A stretch of 64,000 bases of DNA. Origin: a virus. Where the stretch lies: positions 1-64,000 of IMG/VR virus record IMGVR_UViG_3300002132_000024; one strand, 5' to 3'. The position numbers and the translations under genes were made by a program. Within the stretch, counting starts at the first letter, position 1; each line of letters starts with the position of its first letter. Positions 56,296 to 62,264 of the stretch are shown here, piece by piece. The notes beneath the pieces were generated by a model that ran no database searches, was not told the origin of the DNA, and worked only from the letters and a program-made list of their open reading frames with translations.

Positions 56296-56819
56296 TCTTC
56301 TTCTTCTCCGAATTGTTTTACATTCACTCCGGACTTTTGCAAAAACGCAATACCACTAGTATCCCTATAAGCGTTCCTATATAGAACACTGCTAATACCA
56401 CTTTGGTATATAAGTTTGGCACAGTCCAAACATGGAGCATGGGTAATAAACATGCTAGCACCCAAACCACTGTTAGTAGACTTAGCCAATTTTGCAATCG
56501 CATTGCTTTCCGCATGAAGCACCTCAGGTTTAGTTTTTAGTCGATACCGGCCTTGCATTTCATTACCATCAGCATCTAAGTAAGTACCTTCGAATGGCCA
56601 ACCTGTTTCGATCTCTTCAGGATCAAGCCACCCACCTGCACTGCACCATTCTACATTTTCACAATTGTTGTCCCAGCCTGCAGGCATACCATTGTAGCCG
56701 TAGCTGATTACAGTATCATCTTTGACGATAACAGCGCCTACTTGTAGTCTCTCAGCATGACTGAGTTCGGCAGTACGTCCTGCCCAGTCCATATATAATT
56801 TTACAAACTTTTCTTTCAT
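56292..56819 (-). CDS. dCMP deaminase
   Basis: A zinc dCMP/CMP deaminase of 175 residues from the start at 56819, which overlaps the upstream stop by 4 bases (ATGA). The zinc ligands and catalytic Glu are HAESNAI and APCLDCAKL. The N-terminal part GAVIVKDDTVISYGYNGMPAG is the substrate pocket. dCMP deaminase feeds dUMP to thymidylate synthesis, and no other pyrimidine gene is in the window. The long insert between the Asn-Gly loop and HAE is typical of phage forms. Confidence 0.85.
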   Translation of the reverse strand: MKEKFVKLYMDWAGRTAELSHAERLQVGAVIVKDDTVISYGYNGMPAGWDNNCENVEWCSAGGWLDPEEIETGWPFEGTYLDADGNEMQGRYRLKTKPEVLHAESNAIAKLAKSTNSGLGASMFITHAPCLDCAKLIYQSGISSVLYRNAYRDTSGIAFLQKSGVNVKQFGEEEE

Positions 56820-57289
56820 TCTATTTCCAACCATGTGTGGTCGCCCATATATTTTACTTGTGTTTGATAGTCGTACCAATCAGGGGGACTACTAGACCAA
56901 TCAGTAGGACCTCCTAGTACTAGCCTCATCTTTTCTTTGCGAGTATCCCAAACCAACCAGTACTCTTTACCCATCACAGGCTGAAATTCATATTCAGCAG
57001 CATGTACTGCATCTGTAATATCCAATCTACGTTTAATCTGTGCAGCCTGCTTTTCTAATACACTAACAAGTTCCATGATACGATCATATTCTTGCTGGGC
57101 ATACATCCTAGCATGATTGATCATTAGATCTTTCTGCTTAGTCACAGGGACTAGGTCAAAGTTAGGGCCGCCTGCTTCGGTGGGATATTTAGATACATTC
57201 CTATTAAAAAATGGAATTAGCGTACCACCAACGTCGGCATCAAAGCTGTGTCGTCCCTTGGCTAGATTAGACTTTTTCTTATCGGTCAT
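56816..57289 (-). CDS. DUF2452-type phage protein
   Basis: A 157-residue protein. The middle reads [50 protein letters not shown], which I recognise as the DUF2452 pattern: GGP-(x)-F-x-(L/V)-V-P-V followed by a long Gln/Arg-rich helix. Its role is not known. It lies between ferredoxin and deaminase and is coupled to both by ATGA overlaps. Confidence 0.55.
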   Translation of the reverse strand: MTDKKKSNLAKGRHSFDADVGGTLIPFFNRNVSKYPTEAGGPNFDLVPVTKQKDLMINHARMYAQQEYDRIMELVSVLEKQAAQIKRRLDITDAVHAAEYEFQPVMGKEYWLVWDTRKEKMRLVLGGPTDWSSSPPDWYDYQTQVKYMGDHTWLEIE

Positions 57290-57609
57290 TCTTCAAGAAG
57301 TTTAATTTTGTTAGGTACCCCATCCCACTCTGCCGCGTTAGGCAATGCATCTTTTTGTTGAGTAATAACAGGCCATTTATTGCTTAGTCTAGTATTAATA
57401 TCTAACCAAAAAGCAATATCAGTATTAGCATCGTTATCGGCTACAATAGCCCCAACCGGACATTCAGGAACACATACACCGCAATCAATACACTCGTCGG
57501 GATTAATTACTAAGAAGTTAGGACCTTCGTGGAAACAGTCTACAGGACAAACACTAACACAGTCTGTATGTTTACACTTAATACAATTATCAGTGACTAG
57601 ATATGTCAT
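57286..57609 (-). CDS. fdxA: 7Fe ferredoxin (FdxA type)
   Basis: A 107-residue ferredoxin, started at 57609 (ATGA overlap with gp44). The first 25 residues match the [3Fe-4S]/[4Fe-4S] FdxA pattern exactly: Cys9, Cys12, Cys17, Cys21 and Cys25, and the second motif has Cys40, Cys43, Cys46 and Cys50. The spacing is the same as that of Azotobacter ferredoxin I. The C-terminal extension ([21 protein letters not shown]) is also of that family. It would pass electrons to redox enzymes, most plausibly the radical SAM proteins QueE and the sugar-cassette enzyme, which need a reductant. Confidence 0.9.
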   Translation of the reverse strand: MTYLVTDNCIKCKHTDCVSVCPVDCFHEGPNFLVINPDECIDCGVCVPECPVGAIVADNDANTDIAFWLDINTRLSNKWPVITQQKDALPNAAEWDGVPNKIKLLEE

Positions 57610-58523
57610 AGAAGTTTTGCTAACCTCACTAATGTTGCTGCTAAGTTGATTTCCGGATCTGCACAAATTGTATGATCTACAAGGCCCTGCTTGATAACAA
57701 GTATAGCTTTATCTTGATTGTCATCAGTACCGAAGATTTCGATGTTGTCATACAACCAACGATAAACTTCTTCCATTTCTTCTGCACGAATTTTACCACA
57801 TAGCATTTTACGTGCTTCTGTAATTTTGCCTGCCTTAAACAGCATGACCATGTCAAACTTCCAGTCAGCTGCACCCTGATCACCTTTGCTAGGTGCCGCA
57901 AGTACGCCTTCATTGACATTTTGTTGCACAAGGTTAATGCACTTACGGAGATCTGGATATGTCACTTTAACATAGTTGTCAAGTGTATCAAGATCAAACT
58001 CTATGTTTTCTTCAACAAGAATAGTAGCAACACGGGCAGTGAATTCATTATGATCAGTTCGTTCAACGTGGAACCCTTGACATCGACTATGGATTGCTGG
58101 AATAATCCTGTTAGGATAGTTGCATGTAAGAATGAATCTCGAAGTTGCATGATACTCTTCCATAACTCCACGCAACGCTGCCTGTGCGTTAGGACTCAAG
58201 TAATCAGCCTCGTCAAGTAGCACAACTTTAAATGGACCAAACGGAATCATCTGTACGAAGTTTGTAATCTTATCACGGACATCTTCAACACTGTTAGTAC
58301 GTGACGCATTGATTTCTAGTAAATCAAAATCTTCAATACCTAGTTCTTGAATAAGAACTTTAGCAAGGGTAGTCTTACCGATACCTGCACTTCCGCTTAA
58401 CAACAGATGCGGAATGCTTTGATCTTTGATCCAAGTTTCAACTTGTTTACGTTGATGTGCATCTCTAAACACATATCCGTCGACCTTCTTAGGACGGTAT
58501 TTCTCTACCCATAGTTCTTTCAT
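57606..58523 (-). CDS. gp44: Clamp-loader ATPase (gp44)
   Basis: A 305-residue clamp-loader large subunit that opens gp45 on primer-template DNA. It has an AAA+ core: [14 protein letters not shown] at the start, Walker [12 protein letters not shown] near 44-54, Walker [11 protein letters not shown] near 98-107, and SRCQ with the conserved arginine near 146. The C-terminal domain is helical. In T4 the partner gp62 usually follows; none of the small downstream genes clearly resembles it. It is coupled to ferredoxin by ATGA. Confidence 0.9.
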   Translation of the reverse strand: MKELWVEKYRPKKVDGYVFRDAHQRKQVETWIKDQSIPHLLLSGSAGIGKTTLAKVLIQELGIEDFDLLEINASRTNSVEDVRDKITNFVQMIPFGPFKVVLLDEADYLSPNAQAALRGVMEEYHATSRFILTCNYPNRIIPAIHSRCQGFHVERTDHNEFTARVATILVEENIEFDLDTLDNYVKVTYPDLRKCINLVQQNVNEGVLAAPSKGDQGAADWKFDMVMLFKAGKITEARKMLCGKIRAEEMEEVYRWLYDNIEIFGTDDNQDKAILVIKQGLVDHTICADPEINLAATLVRLAKLL

Positions 58524-58762
58524 GTTAGTTCCTTAATTTTCTCATCTAGATCCCACAGGCTAACACCTGGTGGATTTGTTATACCAGTTGCACGAGCTTG
58601 ATCAAGCAAACTTCTTAAAAATGCTGCTTCATATCGCGAAATTGGTGCAATTTCAATATGCTTCTCGCCGCGTGATTCTAGTTCGTCTAACAAGTCTTCT
58701 GTGTCAAAGTCGCTAATATCAACCTCGACTTCAACTTCTGTGTAAACAGTTTTGTATACCAT
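58520..58762 (-). CDS. Small acidic protein, unknown
   Basis: An 80-residue protein started at 58762 (TAATG with the upstream stop). The N-terminal half is very acidic (YTEVEVEVDISDFDTEDLLDELESRG) and the C-terminal half is helical (RYEAAFLRSLLDQARATG). It could be a small regulator or a DNA mimic, but no function is assigned. It is coupled to gp44. Confidence 0.5.
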   Translation of the reverse strand: MVYKTVYTEVEVEVDISDFDTEDLLDELESRGEKHIEIAPISRYEAAFLRSLLDQARATGITNPPGVSLWDLDEKIKELT

Positions 58763-58965
58763 TATACTACTTCCTCTAAAATTCCCAACAGTTCTGCTAG
58801 GATAAGCAAACATCCACCTGCAAATACAGAGCCCCAACCAAATGCTGTTCCGGCAAATGCTACACCTGCTACAATACGTAGAGCACTCTTTACAAGACTG
58901 ACATAAAAATGGCCACGGCTTGGATCTTTTGCCGCAGGTACAAATACTTTTTCTGGAATAGGCAT
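58762..58965 (-). CDS. Small membrane protein
   Basis: A 67-residue protein with a basic N-terminus (PIPEKVFVPAAKDPSRGHFYVSL) and a long hydrophobic stretch (LRIVAGVAFAGTAFGWGSVFAGGCLLILAELLGI) which could form one or two membrane segments. It is coupled to its neighbours. Function is unknown. Confidence 0.5.
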   Translation of the reverse strand: MPIPEKVFVPAAKDPSRGHFYVSLVKSALRIVAGVAFAGTAFGWGSVFAGGCLLILAELLGILEEVV

Positions 58966-58966
58966 G

Positions 58967-59158
58967 TTATTTTAACTCCGGTAATGGTATTGACGATGTT
59001 GTATCATTATAATCGCCTGATTGCTGATATGTGCGTGTTGCAGTTTCTTTAATCAACACATCACTACGATATCGATAAGTTGTAATTTCTCTACGTACTA
59101 CACCTGAAAGATCGCTTTCAAATGCTTGTGTAAATGGTCCATCATTTTGTTTCGACAT
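58967..59158 (-). CDS. Small hypothetical protein
   Basis: A 63-residue protein started at 59158, with AAGGA upstream. It is acidic and Thr/Ser-rich (SGVVRREITTYRYRSDVLIKETATRTY). It overlaps its upstream neighbour by 17 bases. No function is recognised. Confidence 0.45.
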   Translation of the reverse strand: MSKQNDGPFTQAFESDLSGVVRREITTYRYRSDVLIKETATRTYQQSGDYNDTTSSIPLPELK

Positions 59159-59369
59159 TTTTCTTCTTTCCTTTTGCTGCACCCCATTTTCTTTTGTACT
59201 CTACGACTTCGCTTCGTTTGTACTTAGGGTATGTTGTCACGGTACCGCCATTTTCAAAGTATGCGCTTACCTCATTCGCTAGTTTTCCCGCAGCCTCTGC
59301 TGCTTTTTTCTTGCGTTCACTTTCAATCAATAGCTTGCTCTCTTCCTGCCACTCGTTTACGTAAATCAC
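59142..59369 (-). CDS. Small Lys-rich helical protein
   Basis: A 75-residue basic protein with a long helix (EWQEESKLLIESERKKKAAEAAGKLANEVSAYF) and a Lys-rich end. It overlaps the cytidylyltransferase gene by 47 bases in another frame; the start could be later. It lies about 100 bases downstream of a sigma70-type promoter at 59474-59502. Function is unknown. Confidence 0.4.
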   Translation of the reverse strand: MIYVNEWQEESKLLIESERKKKAAEAAGKLANEVSAYFENGGTVTTYPKYKRSEVVEYKRKWGAAKGKKKNVETK

Positions 59370-59745
59370 TTGAACTAAATCTATGATCTCGTTTATTGAA
59401 GTATAGTTCGATATCTCGTTTACGGCAAATGTCTTTACCAGTAAAATCTTTATCTCTATACTCCTCTCCTAATATTCTAACATCAATATGATACATTGTC
59501 AAGATATCTTCTAGATCTTGTTCAGTACCATACGGAATAATTTCATCTACATATCCTACTGCTTTAAGTTGTGTATAACGTTCAACAATAGTTTGTATAG
59601 GAGCATTTTTATTTGCACGATCAACGGACGGATCTACTTGTAATCCGCAGATAAGATAGTCGCACTGCTCTTTTGCTTCACGCAGCATTTGTACATGCCC
59701 GGCATGAAGTAAATCAAAAGTTGATGCAGTAAATCCTACTTTCAT
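59323..59745 (-). CDS. Cytidylyltransferase-like protein (TagD/glycerol-3-phosphate type)
   Basis: A 140-residue nucleotidyltransferase. The core motif is VGFTASTFDLLHAGHVQML with H-A-G-H, followed by LICGLQVDPSVD and RDHRFSSSDLRKRV, which fits the C-terminal R-x-x-x-(I/F)-S-(T/S)-(T/S) pattern. It resembles CTP:glycerol-3-phosphate cytidylyltransferases. It could activate a sugar or alcohol for glycan synthesis, matching the sugar cassette elsewhere. Substrate is not shown. Confidence 0.75.
   Translation of the reverse strand: MKVGFTASTFDLLHAGHVQMLREAKEQCDYLICGLQVDPSVDRANKNAPIQTIVERYTQLKAVGYVDEIIPYGTEQDLEDILTMYHIDVRILGEEYRDKDFTGKDICRKRDIELYFNKRDHRFSSSDLRKRVAGREQAID
59474..59502 (-). promoter_or_regulatory. 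Sigma70-type promoter (TTGACA-17-TAGAAT)
   Basis: TTGACA at 59497-59502 and TAGAAT at 59474-59479, spacer 17. It lies inside the cytidylyltransferase gene and could drive 59142-59369. Confidence 0.45.
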
Positions 59746-60107
59746 TTTACAAATGGTGATAGTTCAGGAGCAGTCCAACCTTCGGGCTTAAGAACTTTAC
59801 CATCTTCACGTTTACGTACTAGTCCAGTTTCCGGATCTACTTTAGCAAAGTTAGTTTTCATTACTTCGTTCCATGCCGCTTCGGCATCGAATCCGCCTGA
59901 ATGAATTGCTCCAACAGTCACAACTAGAATGTCAATTAATGCATCTAATTGTTCTACACGGTCGCTTGCAACAATAGCTTCTTTTAGTTCTTCGCGCTCT
60001 TCATCAATTAGATCCAAATACATTGCGTATTGAGCATTATTGATTTCGCTTACAGATTGACCGCAGGCAGTCATAAACTTCGCTTGATCGCGAAATGGAT
60101 TTGTCAT
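59742..60107 (-). CDS. MazG/HisE-like nucleotide pyrophosphohydrolase
   Basis: A 121-residue all-helical protein with the E-E-x-x-E-L-x-x-A motif: DLIDEEREELKEAIVASD near 32-49, and EQLDALIDILVVTVGAI near 52-68 (E-x-x-D-x-x-x-D in place of E-x-x-D). This is the metal site of the MazG/HisE superfamily, which cleaves dNTPs or phosphoribosyl-ATP. The C-terminal part VDPETGLVRKREDGKVLKPEGW is typical of phage forms. Its promoter is at 60137-60165. Confidence 0.75.
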   Translation of the reverse strand: MTNPFRDQAKFMTACGQSVSEINNAQYAMYLDLIDEEREELKEAIVASDRVEQLDALIDILVVTVGAIHSGGFDAEAAWNEVMKTNFAKVDPETGLVRKREDGKVLKPEGWTAPELSPFVK

Positions 60108-60117
60108 TCGTATCTCC

Positions 60118-60357
60118 TTAAGACTTTAATATCTTAAGTATACGCTGTTGTTCTTGTTTTGTCAACCACTCTTCTTCATCATTTCCGAAGGAAGGTGCTC
60201 GTTTTAAGGTATCGTTAATAATGGACTGAATTTGATATAGATCTTTCTTACATTCAAATGCAGTAAATCCATCGTTGTGCGGACTGGAACATTCTCTAGC
60301 AAGTGAATGTATCTGAGAAATGATCTCAGGAATGTCCCAGCCTTTTTTAAAACCCAT
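60118..60357 (-). CDS. Small hypothetical protein
   Basis: A 79-residue protein (FKKGWDIPEIISQIHSLARECSSPHNDGFTAFECKKDLYQIQ), helical with a Cys and a conserved-looking SSPHNDGFTAF turn. It shares one base with the cochaperonin stop and precedes the MazG-like gene. Function is unknown. Confidence 0.45.
   Translation of the reverse strand: MGFKKGWDIPEIISQIHSLARECSSPHNDGFTAFECKKDLYQIQSIINDTLKRAPSFGNDEEEWLTKQEQQRILKILKS
60137..60165 (-). promoter_or_regulatory. Sigma70-type promoter (TTGACA-17-TATACT)
   Basis: TTGACA at 60160-60165 and TATACT at 60137-60142, spacer 17. It is inside the small hypothetical gene and points to the MazG-like gene, whose leader has AAGGAG. Confidence 0.6.
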
Positions 60358-60779
60358 TACCCTGTTTTAGATAAGTTGCCTGGCATGAAGTCTTCTGGAT
60401 TAATATCCATACTGCTACCGTGAGTGTATTCTTTTCCGATATAAAAGTCATTGGGCTTTTCGTCGGCAACAATTATGATAGATTTTATTTCTACTTTTTG
60501 AAACTCTTTCTCACCATCGCCGTCATCGATCTTAATCTTACGAGTCCACCGACCGTGCTCAATTAATACCCATTGCCCTACCTTAACATCAATTCCGCAC
60601 TCACTGCCAACTTTATAAACTTCAGCCCAACGAGGTTTAACTCCGTGTGCTTTACCGTCATCACTGCCAACGATAATACCACCTTTGGTAAGTTGTTCAC
60701 CCATATCCATATTAATAACAAGGACATCCTTGGACATGGCACGGATTTTAACTTTTTTAGCTTCAAATGCAAAACTCAT
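60357..60779 (-). CDS. GroES-like cochaperonin (gp31 type)
   Basis: A 140-residue GroES-fold protein. The family core is KKVKIRAMSKDVLVINMDMGEQLTKGGIIVGSDDG (mobile loop between), then RWAEVYKVGSECGIDVKVGQWVLIEHG, which matches GroES strands and the Y-x-V-G turn. T4 gp31 replaces GroES to fold the capsid protein. The length exceeds GroES (97) as in phage forms, with a C-terminal acidic tail. It would use host GroEL. Confidence 0.75.
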   Translation of the reverse strand: MSFAFEAKKVKIRAMSKDVLVINMDMGEQLTKGGIIVGSDDGKAHGVKPRWAEVYKVGSECGIDVKVGQWVLIEHGRWTRKIKIDDGDGEKEFQKVEIKSIIIVADEKPNDFYIGKEYTHGSSMDINPEDFMPGNLSKTG

Positions 60780-60781
60780 AA

Positions 60782-61009
60782 TTAACCTTTCTTGCGTGAA
60801 ACAACTTCTTCTTTTGAAGCGGCTGGATTGATTGCATAAAAATCTTGCAGAACTTGTTCTCTAGTACGAGTGACTTTTCCGCCTTCGCCAATTTCGTCAC
60901 CACGAGCATTAACTCTCATGTTGCCTACTGCTGGAGTTTGTTCATTACGGAGAAATAGTTTCTCCATATCGATCTCTTTTCCTCTAACACTTGTGTATGT
61001 TCTTCCCAT
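60782..61009 (-). CDS. Small conserved phage protein
   Basis: A 75-residue basic protein (TPAVGNMRVNARGDEIGEGGKVTRTREQVLQDFYAI). The segment VGNMRVNARGD-(E)-(I/L)-G is conserved-looking and may be a small structural or regulatory domain. It lies between the cochaperonin and the polymerase-like gene. Function is unknown. Confidence 0.5.
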   Translation of the reverse strand: MGRTYTSVRGKEIDMEKLFLRNEQTPAVGNMRVNARGDEIGEGGKVTRTREQVLQDFYAINPAASKEEVVSRKKG

Positions 61010-61010
61010 T

Positions 61011-61472
61011 TTATTTCTCCTTAAAGAATTCTTCTATTGGTAAATTGTATTTAACACTGTCTACCTTGTGTACACCAATCAAGTATAACACATAACTTGC
61101 TACACTACTACCTCTGCCCACACCCCAAACTATGTTATTAGCTCTAAGGGTATCTACTACAAATTTCATTGCTAACAGCACTGGAATCATATTGTTTTTA
61201 CGAAAAAGCTCTAACTCAGTAATTATCCTATTATAATTTTCTTCCGGACATACCTGGACTACTAACTCTTCGATATCCATGTTTTTATATTCGTCTGGAA
61301 TAAACCAGTTGCTTGGATTGATTTTAGTTTTGGGGATTGGATAGTTTAGATGCTCGTCATGTAGTCGATTGATGTATTGACTTAAATCATCTGCAGAAAC
61401 ACATTCAGAAAGAATCTGAGGGCCATGTTTTATGACACCTTGTATTAGCTGCTCTGTTGTATTAGTCCACAT
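61011..61472 (-). CDS. DNA polymerase III alpha-like fragment protein
   Basis: A 153-residue protein whose C-terminal third, NIVWGVGRGSSVASYVLYLIGVHKVDSVKYNLPIEEFF, matches the conserved G-x-G-R-G-S-x-x-x-S-x-V-x-Y-x-L-G-I-x-x-V-D-(P/S) block of the DnaE/PolC palm entrance. The rest of a DnaE polymerase (about 1100 residues) is absent, and the catalytic Asp residues of the palm are not in this piece. It is not a frameshifted gene remnant with visible flanks: starts and stops are clean and it is coupled to the next gene. Its role is unknown. Confidence 0.65.
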   Translation of the reverse strand: MWTNTTEQLIQGVIKHGPQILSECVSADDLSQYINRLHDEHLNYPIPKTKINPSNWFIPDEYKNMDIEELVVQVCPEENYNRIITELELFRKNNMIPVLLAMKFVVDTLRANNIVWGVGRGSSVASYVLYLIGVHKVDSVKYNLPIEEFFKEK

Positions 61473-61692
61473 TAATCAATTGACCCATATCACTATCTGT
61501 ATCTTTCAGTCTACGAGTATGTCTTTTAGACATCTCCTCTCTGTATATTATAACAAATGTTGATAGTTGTGTCAAGAGATCTTGGTTGCCTAAACGTGCA
61601 ACTGTGTGATATTTTTTGGTTAATTCTAGAAGCTTCTGCTCAACCTCTTGGTCTTTGAGATTGGACAGATCTTCTTCAAGTGGATGGAACAT
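61462..61692 (-). CDS. Small hypothetical protein
   Basis: A 76-residue, charged helical protein (DLSNLKDQEVEQKLLELTKKYHTVARLGNQDLLTQL). It overlaps the previous structural gene and the polymerase-like gene. Its 3' half contains a sigma70-type promoter. Function is unknown. Confidence 0.45.
   Translation of the reverse strand: MFHPLEEDLSNLKDQEVEQKLLELTKKYHTVARLGNQDLLTQLSTFVIIYREEMSKRHTRRLKDTDSDMGQLINVD
61547..61575 (-). promoter_or_regulatory. Sigma70-type promoter (TTGACA-17-TATAAT)
   Basis: TTGACA at 61570-61575 and TATAAT at 61547-61552, spacer 17, full consensus. It is inside the small gene and drives the polymerase-like gene and the operon after it, separating late genes (61.7-64 kb) from early ones. 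Confidence 0.7.
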
Positions 61693-62264
61693 TAGCTAAA
61701 TGTACCTAGGTAGTTTATAAAGAAATTATCTTCGCTGTGGCGCCAAATTTCTAAAATAATCGGGTTAGCATCGGAAGCAACTGTTAGTGTTCCTGGATAA
61801 TCTGCATTAGTTTTAACAGCAGTAGCACCACTACCGGACAATGAGAAAGATACAGTGGTTGAAGTACTACTATATAGTTCAATTGTCATTTTGCCAACTG
61901 CTGTTCCTACCGCAGGAAATCCTAAGAAATCAAATGTAAATGCAGCAGAAGCAAATGTAAACACTTGGTAGCCGCCATTCTCAAAGTCTAGCGTGTATGT
62001 CACTTGCGCTACTTCAAATGACTGTGCAGGATTTAAGACTTCTCTGTTATTTTGTAAAGTAGCATTATGGATAAGATTGCCGTTTAGGTCGTTGTCCACA
62101 TCTGTTCTTACTACGTTGTCCTGCAGGTCTTCAATCTCAGTTTTTGCTGCTGAAAAGTTTGTTTTGATTGTATCAAAATTGTCTCGGAAGACTTGTGTAT
62201 CGTTGTCCTGTCCAGCTACAGGAAAGTTTTCGTTGATTGCTGCGGAATTAATGTTGCTTGTCAT
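61692..62264 (-). CDS. Virion structural protein
   Basis: A 190-residue protein with an N-terminal INENFPVAGQDNDTQVFRDNF and helix (TIKTNFSAAKTEIEDLQDNV), common in structural proteins of T4-like aquatic phages, then a Ser/Thr-rich beta body (TFTFASAAFTFDFLG-type strands). It has its own late promoter (62298-62305) and starts in an ATGA overlap with the big gene upstream. It is probably a tail or fibre-related component. Confidence 0.65.
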   Translation of the reverse strand: MTSNINSAAINENFPVAGQDNDTQVFRDNFDTIKTNFSAAKTEIEDLQDNVVRTDVDNDLNGNLIHNATLQNNREVLNPAQSFEVAQVTYTLDFENGGYQVFTFASAAFTFDFLGFPAVGTAVGKMTIELYSSTSTTVSFSLSGSGATAVKTNADYPGTLTVASDANPIILEIWRHSEDNFFINYLGTFS

